Both the position numbers and the translations under genes were made by a program. A DNA stretch of 64,000 nt from positions 372,001 through 436,000 of the forward strand of contig NZ_CP040825.1 of assembly GCF_006228185.1 (NCBI RefSeq), in the 5' to 3' direction. The notes beneath the pieces were generated by a model that ran no database searches, was not told the origin of the DNA, and worked only from the letters and a program-made list of their open reading frames with translations. This DNA comes from Mycoplasma nasistruthionis (GTDB lineage: Bacteria; Bacillota_I; Bacilli_A; Mycoplasmatales; Metamycoplasmataceae). This document shows, piece after piece, positions 26,342 to 36,691 of the stretch (the first letter of the stretch is position 1; each line of letters begins with the position of its first letter).

Positions 26342-27999
26342 TGTTGTTTTAGAGAATAAATTTGTGTTAAAAGTTGTTGTTTGAGTCTAATAACCTTGTC
26401 TTTATTTCGATAAATAATTAAACTTATTTCAAGCAGAATGATAAAAATAAAAGCAGGAAAAACTAACGGAAAAATTTTATTATAGTCGCCTTCTTGTTGA
26501 TATTTTTGTAATAAACGGTAAATACCAATCCCTGAAAAAGTTCCATAAGTTATAACATTTCTAAATAAATGCTCATATTCAAAGAAAAAGCTAGCTACTA
26601 GTTGATGTTTAATGCTTGGTAAAATAAAATAAATGTAAAGTTGAAATTTATTGTAGCCTCTTGCTTTTAGTAATTGAATTTGACTTAAACTTAATGCATT
26701 AATGCTTTCTGCTATTTGCTTAGTTAATGCTCTAAACCCAGAAATTCACAGGGCTATATTAATTGCCACTAAACTAAGTGATAGTGGGTTGAAAATTAAA
26801 TATCAAAAGAAAACTGGGATGATTTTTATTACACTTAATAATAGTTTACTAATAAGTGATATATAACCTCTTGTGACTTTTTCTGCCAAAATAGAAGAAT
26901 ATAATATTGCAATCAATATTGAGAAACTGAATGCAACATATGATTGTTGAATGATGGTTCAGTAGTCTAATCATACAGATTTAGAATTTAAAACACTAAA
27001 ATCAAAGTTTAAAAAGCTTTTAAAGTAAGAACTCAAGGTAACAACATAAACTTTTTGACCAAACAGGTCTAAAAAACTTAAAACTAATATTACTAGATAA
27101 ATGATTAGTATTAACCTAGTCAAATATTTACGTCAATTGTATTTGAATGAATATATTGAATTTACGTTTTGATTATTTATTTTAGGCCAAACTAATAGAA
27201 CTTTATTAAATAAAAATAAAAGTAGTTCAATTAGAAAAACAAATAAAGCAATAAAAAACAAGGTTATTCCCAGACTTTGCACGTAATTTTTATAGTTTTC
27301 AAAAAAGAAACCTAGCCCTGTAATTCCAACAAGCCCCAAAATTGTCACCCAGCGAATATTAGATTCGTACGCTTGTAGAAAGTTCATTAAGAACTTGTTT
27401 TTCTTAGATTTAAAGATGTTTTTATAAAATGATAAAAATTTTGAACGGCCTAATTTGATATCTGTGTAATAAAATCTAAAGTCACTAGATTCAATAATAT
27501 CAACTAGATAACGATTCATTCATAATCAAGTGAATCAAAAGTATAAAACAAATGAAGCTAAATAATTTTCAAACGAATCTTTAAAGAATAGAACAAAAAC
27601 AATAATTGGCACAGCCCTTAAAGCACTAATAATAATTCTTGTCAAATAACTCGGTAGTTTAAATCTATGTAATTGACTTGCTCCAATATAACTTGTAATT
27701 AATGCTAGAAGAAAACCTATAAAAGTTCCTGCTGTTACCGATTTAACAGTAATTCAAAAATAATGTAAATTTAAAGCTCATAAGTTTTGTGTTAATTGTG
27801 GATGTGTAGGTTTGAATTCAAATATTTTTCCAATAAATTCGGTAGTAGATTTTCATCTAATCGAATTAGGGAAAGTGAAATAACCTAAATTAAACATGAA
27901 ATATATTAACAAGATTGCAAAAATAATCAAGCCTGAAAGTTTCAGGATTTTATTTCTGTAATATCTTGTAATAAAACTTTTGAAATTTAATCTAGTCAA
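26326..27999 (-). CDS. p69: ABC transporter permease, p69 type (thiamine pyrophosphate uptake)
   Basis: 557 residues with about 12 membrane segments in two homologous halves, a fused PhnE-like permease. Each half has an EAA-like cytoplasmic loop (e.g. ALSLSQIQLLKARGYNKFQL before the last membrane span). The start is TTG 27999, overlapping the p29 stop, because an in-frame TAG lies 15 nt upstream and no ATG is available. It is the third gene of p37-p29-p69, an operon first known in M. hyorhinis. The upstream TPP riboswitch supports thiamine pyrophosphate as cargo. Confidence 0.88.
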
Positions 28000-28719
28000 A
28001 ATATTTTTCTAACTCTTGTTTTTGATAGTTATCTTTATAAAAAACTTGCTGAACTTGACCATCTTTAATGGCGTAAATTTTATCACAGTAATTAAATGCT
28101 GCTTCTAGATCGTGTATAGCCACAACTACTGTTTTATTGTTTTCTTTTAGATCTAAAAAAGTATCGAAAACTTTTTTAGTGCTATTGATATCTAAGTTAC
28201 TTGTAGGTTCATCTGCTAATAGTAAATCAAACTTTCTAAAAATTGCCTGTATGATTGCAAATCTTTGTTTTTGACCGCTTGATAAGTCTTTAATCGAACT
28301 TAAAGCATGATCTTTAAGTTCGAATTTATCAAATAAACTTCATAAAGATATTAATTGCTTTGGTGTTAATCATTTAAACAACTTGTAAAAATAATTTTTG
28401 TAGTTATTAAAACTTTGAATGATGTTAGTAAAAGAATCGACTTCTTGTAATGCTAAACCGTTAGGATCAATATAACTTATTAAGTTTTTATAACTTTTTA
28501 GTTGTGATTTAGATAGCATAGAAATCGCCTTATTGTCATTTAATAAGTCTCCTTTTTGATTAAATTTAAGTCAAAAAAGGATTTTAAAATTGTACTTTTA
28601 CCACAACCGCTTTTGCCAATTAAACCTGTGATTTCACCACTCTTGAATTCAAGGTTTAACGATTCAAAAATAACATTGTTTTTATCATAAGCGATTGTTA
28701 CATCATCAAATTTATACAT
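27992..28719 (-). CDS. p29: ABC transporter ATPase, p29 type, with an apparent 1-nt frameshift
   Basis: About 242 residues if one A is restored. The first 60 codons (28719-28540) contain Walker A GKSGCGKST and then hit a stop. The other frame supplies the rest: signature LSSGQKQR, Walker B LLLADEPTSNLD and H-loop VVAIHDLE. The switch is at an A5 run (T5 at 28553-28557 on the plus strand), where A6 makes the whole protein continuous. All ATPase motifs are intact, so the enzyme is probably made. It starts 1 nt after the p37 stop with its TTAGGAG site inside the p37 C-terminus. Confidence 0.88.
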
Positions 28720-28720
28720 T

Positions 28721-29920
28721 TTATTCTCCTAAAGTGTTTTTAACGACGTCTCAAAACTCTGTTTTAGAATCGTTAATAATTTTATAACTATTAAACCCAA
28801 CACTTGGTCCTCATGGGTCTTTATTTTCTGAAGCTAGTTTGATTAATGCTTCTGAAATATCATTAGCATGTTTATCAGAAACGTTTTTGCTAAACACTCC
28901 TATGTTATAAGGTAAAACATCTGTTACTGTTAAAAATGTAATTTTTTGACCGGTTCTACCTGGATTTGAATTATTTACAGCAAAAGCATATTGTTTGCTA
29001 TCTTTAAATTTTGTTCAAGTGTATTCGCCTTCATTAGCAAAGAAAATATGTAAGTCATTATTTTTTTCTAATTGTGATTCGGTAAATTTAGCTTGTTTTA
29101 AAGTTGCTTGTGGATATTTTTTAGTATTAGTTCTGATTTCATCGAATGATAAAAATTCTTGACCAGCTTTATTAAAGTGTTTTTTAAATAAAGCTTGTGG
29201 CAGTAAGTATTTACTTCCTGAATCTGATTTACCAATCCCAATTCCAAACTTAATAAACGAAGCTAAATCTTTATTATTTCATGCTTGAATAATATCTTGT
29301 GTCATTTGCTCGTTCGCAACAATAGCAATTAAACCTCTTTGATATGGAACATAGTTGTTCATTTCATAAAAGTTAGTATAAATTGCACCATTTCAACCAT
29401 TACCATTTGCTTTATCATTTCATTGCTCAGATCATGGAATTGCTTTGAAATATGTTTCTTGGTTGCTTGCTGAAGCAAATAAAGGATTATTGTTTTCTTG
29501 ATATTTAGCTTCTGGATCTGAACCTTTAAGTTTTCTGGTTAGTGATTGAAGTTTAAGATTTAATTTGTCTAAATCTTGTTTTTGATTTCTGCCATCATAG
29601 ATTGAACCTGATGAAATAAAAGCAAAGTCAGCTTCTTGTTTATTTAAATTTTCTTTTAAGGTTGCATAATCAGTATCATTTGTAAATTTGATTTCAACCT
29701 TTGCCTTTGATTTTAATTCAACCAATTTGTTGTTTAGTTGTTGTTGTAATGTTGTTTTAATGTTTTCAACATCACCTCATTCTGGTGTTGTTAAAAACAA
29801 TTTATATGTTTTTTCTTGTTCTTCTTGTACAACAACAGTTTGTTCACAAGACACAAAAACAAACGCACCAGATATTATAGGAGCGCTTGTTAATGCAATT
29901 TTCTTAAATAAATGATTCAT
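28721..29920 (-). CDS. p37: Thiamine pyrophosphate-binding lipoprotein, p37/Cypl family
   Basis: 399 residues. Lipobox FVFVSC at about residue 25 anchors it outside the membrane. The rest is a PhnD-like periplasmic-binding fold. The segments ADFAFISSGSIY and YEMNNYVPYQRGLIAIVAN fit the family whose M. hyorhinis member p37 (Cypl) was crystallised with thiamine pyrophosphate. First gene of the operon. Translation is likely controlled by the TPP riboswitch just upstream, whose last hairpin can cover the GGAAAGG ribosome-binding site. Confidence 0.93.
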
Positions 29921-29926
29921 ATAATA

Positions 29927-29948
29927 CCTTTCCGGACAAAGAGAAAGG
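29927..29948 (-). promoter_or_regulatory. SD-sequestering hairpin of the TPP riboswitch
   Basis: On the minus strand CCTTTC (29943-29948) can pair with GAAAGG (29927-29932), the p37 ribosome-binding site 7 nt before its ATG. No U-tract follows, so regulation is probably at translation. Confidence 0.65.
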
Positions 29949-29960
29949 AAAAAAGAAAAG

Positions 29961-30043
29961 ACTCACTACGCTAGCATTACCTAGATCAGTTATTAAGAGT
30001 ATTTCTCAACCTAAGATTATTCTTAAGTACCTCTGTCCTTAGT
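29961..30043 (-). promoter_or_regulatory. TPP (thi-box) riboswitch
   Basis: The minus-strand leader carries the conserved thi-box parts in order: GGTTGAGAAATACTCTT (for GGCTGAGA...ACCCTT), then AACTGATCTAGGTAATG, then CTAGCGTAGTGAGT (for CCAGCGTAGGGA). Outer strands ACT/AGT can close helix P1. Thiamine pyrophosphate binding is the known role. Here it precedes the p37-p29-p69 uptake operon, so high TPP would shut down TPP import. Confidence 0.93.
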
Positions 30044-30066
30044 ATTAATTATAACTGAAAGTTTAT

Positions 30067-32535
30067 TTAATACAACTTTTCAATAAGATTTGTATCACTA
30101 TTTTTGGTCTCAACAGTGAATTGCTCAACTTTTGTTAGAATGATATTGTTTAAATCTGTAAATTGTTCAGGTTCAGTTAGATTAATTTGTTGCTCATTAA
30201 GAATAGAAACATAATTTTCATTAATAAACTTTTGTTTCTCTTCAAAGCTTTTTCCATCTTCAGTATCACTTAAACTATTTACTTTATCTGACGTTTTACT
30301 TAGATGTAATCATCCTTGTAGTTGTTTTAAAGTTGAATAAACTACATGGTTTTCATTTGAGTCAACTTTGTGCAATGTTTCTTTAACAAAGGATTCCGAA
30401 AAATCAGGGTTTCTTTGGTAGTTTAATGAAATGTCTGGGTTTTTGATTAATGTTTTCACAAGTGGATGAACCGCATTTTCAAAAACTTCAGAAACCAAAC
30501 CTGCTTCTAAGAGTTGTGAATCATCAAAAAAGTAAACGCGATCAAAATTTTGTCTAATTGTTTCTAAATTACTTGTTATAAAAACACAATTAATATTCTG
30601 ACTAGATGTAAGTTTTAAAAGAACTCTCAAGAACTCGTTTTTATTTTCAAACTCATCTTTTTTATCTAAAATATCTTGAATAAATAAAATCTCAATTCCG
30701 GCTAATCTATATTTCGCAAGTTTTAACTTAGCTTTGTCAGCTGAATCCAGCTCGTTAAAAGTTTCTAAATAAGCATATTGTGGAATAGACAAATCTTGAT
30801 AAGTGTTTGCAAAGTTTATAATTGCTCAAAACTTTTTAAGTAATTTTGTAGTTAGTTTTTCATTTGTTGAGGTATAGGAAATTAATTCAGCCAAAAGATT
30901 TGAACCTCAATTGTTTTTAATAAAGTCTCTTAGATCAAAAATTACTTCAGATACTTGATTTATAAAAATTGAATCAACTTTGGATTTAGCGATTTTATTA
31001 AGCAGGCTTTTTGAGAAAGTTAAAATTTCATTCTGATTATCTTTGATATTTGTTGATACTCTTTTTAACTTGAACTCTTTACTTAATAAACGAGATTTAA
31101 AAAGTCTTTCTTCAGCAAAATGAGTTCAATTTAATTCAGCATTTGTTTGGTGAATTTTCTCTTGGAATTCATGCGTTGAAACAGAATTTGTATAACTTGA
31201 TAAGTGATTAAATTTTAATCTTTTAATTTCTGAAATTCCATTTGATGCATTAGTTATTTGTTGATTTACAAAATCACATTTTTTCTTTGAATGATTTAAA
31301 TATGAAGCGATATCAAAATCAAACTCTTGTTTAATAAAGTTTTTTATTTCTCTGATACTAAAATCTGAATAACCATGCAGATTTAAAAAGTTATTATTAA
31401 CAAATAAATTTATTTCACTTTTAATAGATAAGTTTAAATTTCAAATTTCTGAATTAGTTAGATATAAAAGCTTTTTGTAATTTTTATTTCATATTTTTAA
31501 TTCAAACTTTTTAAGTTGAATATCTTTTATTGCATCAAAATATTCTTCGTTGTTATTTTCTAACTGTTGTTTTTTTAAATTTAAAGTTTTAATTTCTTTT
31601 TTCAGATTTAAAACAATTGCATTAATTAATTTTTTGGCTTGTTTATTTAAGTGTTTAATGTGTTTTTTGTAATATTCAATTTCTCAATTTAAATCTCGAA
31701 TTTTTAAGTCATTTTCAACTTTAGTGATACTAGTATCATTTATTTTTTTCATGTATTTAAGCTGAACATTTAAATCTCGAATTTTTCTTTCAAGTTGTAA
31801 AGTCATATTTGGCTTATCGCTTGCAGTTACGCTTAAATAAATGTCTTTGAAGGATTTGAAGAAGTTAAAATAGATTTCGATTAAATCTTCTTTGTAAGTT
31901 AAAATGATTTCTTGTAAATCTGAAATTTTGTTTGATATTTCTGAGTTGTTAGTGTAATTTTGTTGAAAATATTCTAACAATGATTTTTTGGCATTTAAAA
32001 AATCTTTAACAAATTGATTGTTTAAATCTATTATTTCAGTACCGCTGTGCTTTAGTAAATTGTAAATAGAATTTTTAAACAAGAATTCAAAATGATTTAT
32101 AAATACTTCGATATTGGTTTTTTTAATCTGTTGTTTAGTTGCTTTCAAACAATCTTTTCATAATCAATATCAAGCTTTTGATAAATCATTTTGCTCAACA
32201 ATTTCTTGAATATCAAAATAATCAATTTTATGTAAAATATCTTTTTTACGGTTTGTAAACTCATATGAATTATGGTAATTGTTGGCGTTTTGACTTTTTT
32301 CAAAATAAGTCAGAATGACATTGTCATCAAGCATTGATTGTTTCTCAATGTGTGGGAATGTTAAATTTTTATTGTCATAAGGTATGTAAAAAGCAGTGTT
32401 TTCATTGTTGTAAATAATTAATTTTGGAACAGATAGATTCCATTGTGGTCAGTTTGATTTGTTTCAATTAAAAATACTTTTTTTCTTTTTGGGTACAAAA
32501 ATATTTTCGATGATTAATAATTCATTCATTAACAT
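30067..32535 (-). CDS. Degenerate OppD/OppF-like ABC-ATPase without catalytic motifs
   Basis: 822 residues. The N-terminus (NELLIIENIFVPKKKK) resembles the opening strand of an oligopeptide-type ABC ATPase, but no P-loop follows. A helical, coiled-coil insert occupies roughly residues 130-560, as in mycoplasma OppF. The C-terminal part aligns with the second half of an ABC domain, with each motif altered: LSGGQ reads LDSAD (in FNELDSADKAKLKLAKYRLA), Walker B reads ILFIQDILD, the H-loop reads FITSNLETI. The end EVFENAVHPLVKTLI matches the OppD/F EVF..P.HPYTK.L. It follows the ECF S-component by 10 nt, so it is co-transcribed. A structural or regulatory role is inferred. Confidence 0.7.
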
Positions 32536-32545
32536 TTTTTACCTC

Positions 32546-33547
32546 TTAATAACTTAGTTTATTGTTTTTGTAAATTAATTTTGAAATTACTGTGTAAGCA
32601 TAATAAATAACAAAAACATTAAATCAAATTTTAATTGGTGTAGTTAAAATATGTTGCGTTATTCAAATAAAAATATCTTGAAGAGTTCCGTTACCTAAGC
32701 TGTATAAATCTGCATAAGATAAAATAGGAATATTAATTAATGACAGAAAGGCTGAAAAAACAATTATCGGTACTAAAACTAAGTATTTTTCAGTATCTAT
32801 GAAGAAATAACCAACAATTATAAAAATACATAATGCAGCCATACCTGAAACTGTTAGACCTAAAATAATAAATCTGTTTGGAATAAAGCTTTTTTCAATA
32901 ACTGTATCACTAATTACAAAACCAATTAAAGCCACTGTGATCGCTATACATAAAAGCATAAAGGCTGAACCTGAAAATAAGTAAATTAACTTCAGTTCGT
33001 GTTTAGAGTCATTTTCATTAATGAATTTTCTTTTTGAATTTAAAGCAATTATTTTGTTAGCTACAGAAGTAGCAGCCGCTCGCTTATTAGCTGTGCTTAA
33101 TTGCTTATATTTATATGATAAAAGCGTGATTTTAATCGATAATTTTTCAAGTCTATATTTCTTTGAAAAAGCATAATTTAAAAATGATAAAAAGTACATT
33201 CCAAAAAGTCCTGCCACTAACCCGTTCATAGCTGTAGCAACAGTATATACTGGATTATATCCTGCTGGTGGAACGAAGATTAAAGACAGCAAATCACTAA
33301 CAATACCCACAAAAACACCAATTACTGGGCCAAAAATAAACCCTGTAATTTTAACTGGTAAACCTATAAATGAAAACTTATATGAAGGTATATTTACAAT
33401 AGGTAAAATTTGTGCAGCAACAACTGTGAAACTGACTGAAAGAGCTATTAAAATGGCTACAAAAACCATATTTTTGATCGTTCACTTTGGAAAAATTCCA
33501 AAGTTAAAAAATTTACTAAATGTTTTTTCTGTTGCTGTCTTTTTCAT
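32546..33547 (-). CDS. ECF transporter S component-like membrane protein
   Basis: 333 residues with six or more membrane helices. Residues ~28-120 show the S-component style (FVAILIALSVSFTVVAAQI, then SFIGLPVKITGFIFGPVIG and SDLLSLIFVPPAGYNPV, typical of the folate-type or related vitamin subfamily). A charged cytoplasmic loop at ~130-160 divides the protein. S components bind a vitamin and share an EcfA-A'-T module encoded elsewhere. The ligand cannot be read here. It is followed within 10 nt by the degenerate ABC protein. Confidence 0.78.
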
Positions 33548-33611
33548 ATATTAAATTTTATAATATTGCTATAAATAGTCAAAAAAATATTGGAAAAATA
33601 AGCTTAACAGC

Positions 33612-33643
33612 GAACTAATTAACTAATAGTTTTAAATTAGTTC
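33612..33643. repeat. Inverted repeat upstream of the ECF S-component gene
   Basis: GAACTAATT ... AATTAGTTC, 9-bp stem with a 14-nt loop and no T-run. It lies between the tRNA terminator and the gene start. It could be an operator or a relic. Otherwise nothing is seen in 33548-33698. Confidence 0.35.
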
Positions 33644-33698
33644 ATAAAACTGAAAATGTGAAATTTTTAAACCATATTTATGGATAAATTGAATTAGA

Positions 33699-33748
33699 AA
33701 AACACCAGATTTTATATCTATTTAACAAGGTATAAAATCTGGTGTTTT
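33699..33748. terminator. Long terminator hairpin after the tRNA operon
   Basis: Perfect 18-bp inverted repeat (AAAACACCAGATTTTATA and its complement) with a 14-nt loop, T-run on both strands. It ends the minus-strand tRNA transcript. Confidence 0.9.
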
Positions 33749-33781
33749 TATTAAACTAAATTTAAAAAACTTGATTAAAAA

Positions 33782-33865
33782 TGGTGCGCGAGGAGGGACT
33801 CGAACCCTCATGCCGGAGGCACTAGAGCCTAAATCTAGCGTGTCTGCCAATTTCACCACTCGCGC
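33782..33865 (-). tRNA. tRNA-Leu(UAG)
   Basis: 84 nt. Acceptor GCGCGAG/CTCGCGC, anticodon stem CTAGA/TCTAG with loop TTTAGGC giving TAG. Long variable arm, T-loop GTTCGAGTC, encoded CCA. Last gene of a five-tRNA operon. Confidence 0.96.
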
Positions 33866-33900
33866 ACTTATTTTAAATAAAAAAAAGCCTAATTAAGACT

Positions 33901-33976
<76 letters not shown>

Positions 33977-33977
33977 A

Positions 33978-34053
33978 TGGTGGAAGATAAGGGACTCGAA
34001 CCCATGACATTCGCCTTGTAAGGGCGACGCTCTCCCAACTGAGCTAATCTTCC
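33978..34053 (-). tRNA. tRNA-Val(UAC)
   Basis: 76 nt. Acceptor GGAAGAT/ATCTTCC, anticodon stem TCGCC/GGCGA with loop CTTACAA giving TAC, encoded CCA. One nt from tRNA-Thr. Confidence 0.96.
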
Positions 34054-34058
34054 ATAAA

Positions 34059-34134
34059 TGGCAGTCTGTACGGGGATCGAACCCGTGTATGCATGGATGA
34101 AAACCATGTGTGTTAACCGCTTCACCAACAGACC
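34059..34134 (-). tRNA. tRNA-Glu(UUC)
   Basis: 76 nt. Anticodon stem CATGG/CCATG with loop TTTTCAT giving TTC. T-arm ACGGGTTCGATCCCCGT and encoded CCA. Confidence 0.95.
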
Positions 34135-34140
34135 ATTTAA

Positions 34141-34215
34141 TGGCGCCGATTATTGGGATTGAACCAATGACCAACTGGTTAACAGCCAGCTGCTCTACCG
34201 CTGAGCTAAATCGGC
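34141..34215 (-). tRNA. tRNA-Asn(GUU)
   Basis: 75 nt. Acceptor GCCGATT/AATCGGC, anticodon stem GCTGG/CCAGT with loop CTGTTAA giving GTT, encoded CCA. First gene of the operon Asn-Glu-Val-Thr-Leu. Confidence 0.96.
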
Positions 34216-34235
34216 GTCTGTTTATTTGCTTAAAT

Positions 34236-34326
34236 ATTATAACACTAAAATTAATTTTAGAAAATAAATTTTTAAATATTTTTTAAATTTATTTGCTGTT
34301 TGTCTTAGTGCTAAAATATTATAACA
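34236..34326 (-). promoter_or_regulatory. Two near-identical promoters of the tRNA operon
   Basis: The string GTGTTATAATATTT occurs twice on the minus strand, with TATAAT at 34236-34241 and again about 81 bp upstream near 34317-34322. Both have an extended -10 (TGTTATAAT). The proximal one would start transcription about 15-20 nt before tRNA-Asn. Confidence 0.6.
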
Positions 34327-34368
34327 CCGATTTTTATAAACCCAAATAATTTTTATAAAATATTTAAA

Positions 34369-34398
34369 AATTCGCTTCTATATATAAAGAAGCGAATT
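34369..34398 (-). terminator. Terminator after the pepP-pip operon
   Basis: 10-bp perfect stem AATTCGCTTC / GAAGCGAATT with a 10-nt loop, followed by T5 on the minus strand. It starts a few nt beyond the pip stop. Confidence 0.85.
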
Positions 34399-34400
34399 AT

Positions 34401-35351
34401 TTATTTATTTTGATTAATGAAATATTGTTTAAACTCTTCAGTTGTATCAACTAGCTTATGTGCATTTGCTAAATCATTTTGAGTATGACCAGCTTTTGTA
34501 AAGTAAAGCTTAACATTGTTTAAATGTTTGGCTAATATATAAGCCCCTTCAGGGCGAGTGTCTAAATCAAAACGCCCATGAACTATAATTGTCTTAATGT
34601 TCTTAATTGCATCTAAATTATTAAGTATATAATTGTCATCATTTAAGAAAGATTTGTTGACAAAATAATGGCTTTCAAACAAGGCCACTTGATAGTCTGT
34701 TTCAAAATCAGGATTTATTGGTTTAGAATTCAAACTTACCAAAGTTGATTCTCATTTTGAAAATTGATAAGCAGTTTCATTAAGCAAATGTTTATAAGTA
34801 GGATTGGTTAAACCATTGTAATATTTTTGCAATAAGGTTGAACCTTCAAATTGCTGTGCATAATTATAATAGGTTTCAAATTCTTGAGGATAAAATCAAC
34901 TTGCTCCATTTTCATATAAATAATCAATATCAGCTTGTCGATTTAAAAATACACCACGTAAAATTAAGCCTGCAACATTATTAGGATAAGCTATTGCATA
35001 ATATAAACTCAATGCAGTTCCTCAACTACCACCAAATAATAAAATTTTGTCAAGTTTTAAGGCTTGGCGAATTTTTTCTATGTCTTGGACTAAATTTTGA
35101 GTTGTATTATTTCGCAATTCATAACGTGGTGTTGATAAACCGCATCCACGTTGATCAATTAAAACAATGTGATAAAAGTTTGGATCAAAGAATCTGAAAT
35201 GTTTTGGAGAAGTTTGTCCGCCAGGTCCGCCGTGAATAAAGAAAACGGGCATACCGTTTGGATTACCCGCTGTTTGATAATGAATTTTGTGAATTGAATC
35301 AACTTTTAAAAAGTGTGATTGATAATTTTTAACTTTAGAAAATAGTTTCAT
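34401..35351 (-). CDS. pip: Proline iminopeptidase (alpha/beta hydrolase)
   Basis: 316 residues. The oxyanion motif HGGPGG (~38) and DQRGCGLSTP (~68) are the family signature. The nucleophile is Ser in FGGSWG (~108). Late in the protein HGRFDLDTRPEGA provides the Asp and AGHTQND the His. It removes N-terminal proline from peptides in the cytoplasm. ATG 35351 lies inside the end of the upstream M24 peptidase gene (17-nt overlap), so the two proline-specific enzymes are translationally coupled. Confidence 0.94.
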
Positions 35352-36396
35352 TGTTTTCTTCTGGTCTTGAAAACACGTAGTGTCCGTTTTCTGTTACTAA
35401 AACATCATCTTCAATTCTAGCTCCACCTAGACCTTCAATATAAATTCCAGGTTCAACTGTTAAAATCATCCCTGGTTCTAGAACAATATCAGACATTGGT
35501 GAAATTCTAGGCAATTCATGAACGTCAATTCCTAAACCATGTCCTGTTGAGTGTACAAAGTATTGTCCATAACCTTTTGCTTTAATATAATCACGACAAA
35601 CTTTGTCAACTTCTGAAGCTTTAATTCCTGGTCTAACAGCTTTTCTACCAGCTGCTGCTGATTCTTTAACAATGTTTAAGATTTCTAACATTTTAGGATC
35701 GATGCATTTGTCTTCTCCACCTAAAATAAAAGTTCTTGTAATGTCAGCTGTATAACCTTTGTATTTAGCACCAAAGTCAACTTTTAACAGCGCTCCTTCA
35801 ACTAACTCAACATCAGTGGTGTGGTGGTGTGGTTCAGCTGACGAAGCAGCTGTGGCAATAATTTCATCAAACCCTTCTTTGTCTCCGCCGTGTTTTTTAA
35901 GCAAGAAGTTTAAATAAGCACCTGCTTGTTTTTCAGTAATGCCAGGTTTAACTCATGACTTAAATTCTTCTAATGCTGATAGTGAAATATCAATAACTTT
36001 TTGCATTAGTTTTAATTCGTCTTTTGATTTAACAATTCTAAGTTCTTGTGCATCTACTCATTCAATTTTTTCAGGTTGAACTAAGTCTAATATTCTGTCT
36101 TGAACTTCTTTGGTTAGATAATTTTTTTCTAGTGCTATTTTTTTATAGTTTCTTTTGGTAAATCATTCTTTTAATGAATTTCCTTCAATTAAAACAATGT
36201 CAACATTTTTAGCATTATTTCTAGCATATTCAATATATCTACCATCAACAAATAAAGTTGCTTTGTCTTTTTCAATTGCAATAAATCCATCAGTTGTTTG
36301 CACGTTAGCATATCAAATTCTTGTTTGAGGTGCTTCAGAAATTAAAACTTCTACATCTTTATTAGCAAACATTAAGTCTAATCTAGTTCTGTCCAT
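35335..36396 (-). CDS. pepP: Xaa-Pro aminopeptidase-like M24 metallopeptidase
   Basis: 353 residues. N-terminal creatinase-like domain to ~residue 125, then the pita-bread catalytic domain. All five metal ligands are visible: D in KVDFGAKY, D in ADITRTF, H in STGHGLGIDVHE, E in LTVEPGIYI, E in GARIEDDVLV. It removes the residue preceding proline, complementing pip, with which it overlaps. The start at 36396 has an AGAAGGA site. Confidence 0.9.
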
Positions 36397-36419
36397 ATAG
36401 TATCCTTCTGTGTGATTTT

Positions 36420-36442
36420 AAAAAATCTAGCTAGCGCTAGAT
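36420..36442 (-). terminator. Terminator after rpmG
   Basis: ATCTAGC / GCTAGAT stem with 4-nt loop, then T6 on the minus strand. Confidence 0.7.
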
Positions 36443-36456
36443 ATATTATGATTGAA

Positions 36457-36609
36457 TTATTTTTTCTCTTTGTGGTTTACGTGTGCATTACATTTTGAAC
36501 AATATTTTTTCACTTCAACTTTTTCTGGGTGATTTTTCTTGTTTTTCTTAGAAATGTAGTTTTCCATTTTACACTCTACACATACTAATGTAAAACCTTC
36601 TCTTGCCAT
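36457..36609 (-). CDS. rpmG: Ribosomal protein bL33
   Basis: 50 residues, a 50S subunit protein. Two CxxC pairs (CVEC near residue 10, CSKC near residue 37) make it the zinc-binding type. The pattern [14 protein letters not shown]...[17 protein letters not shown] is diagnostic. AAAGGAG lies before ATG 36609. Own terminator downstream. Confidence 0.96.
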   Translation of the reverse strand: MAREGFTLVCVECKMENYISKKNKKNHPEKVEVKKYCSKCNAHVNHKEKK

Positions 36610-36691
36610 AAGCAACTCCTTTACAAATTAAGTTATAAATTTAAGTGATATTAAGCTTTAACAATTATAACAAAAAGATAAGTGTTTTTAA

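Noticed and set aside
28540-28719. A separate 60-codon gene ahead of a short ATPase
   Set aside because: It holds Walker A of the same ABC domain whose other motifs follow in the next frame, so it is one gene with a 1-nt frame break.
30067-32535. Functional oligopeptide permease ATPase (oppF)
   Set aside because: P-loop absent, and signature, Walker B and H-loop residues all replaced.
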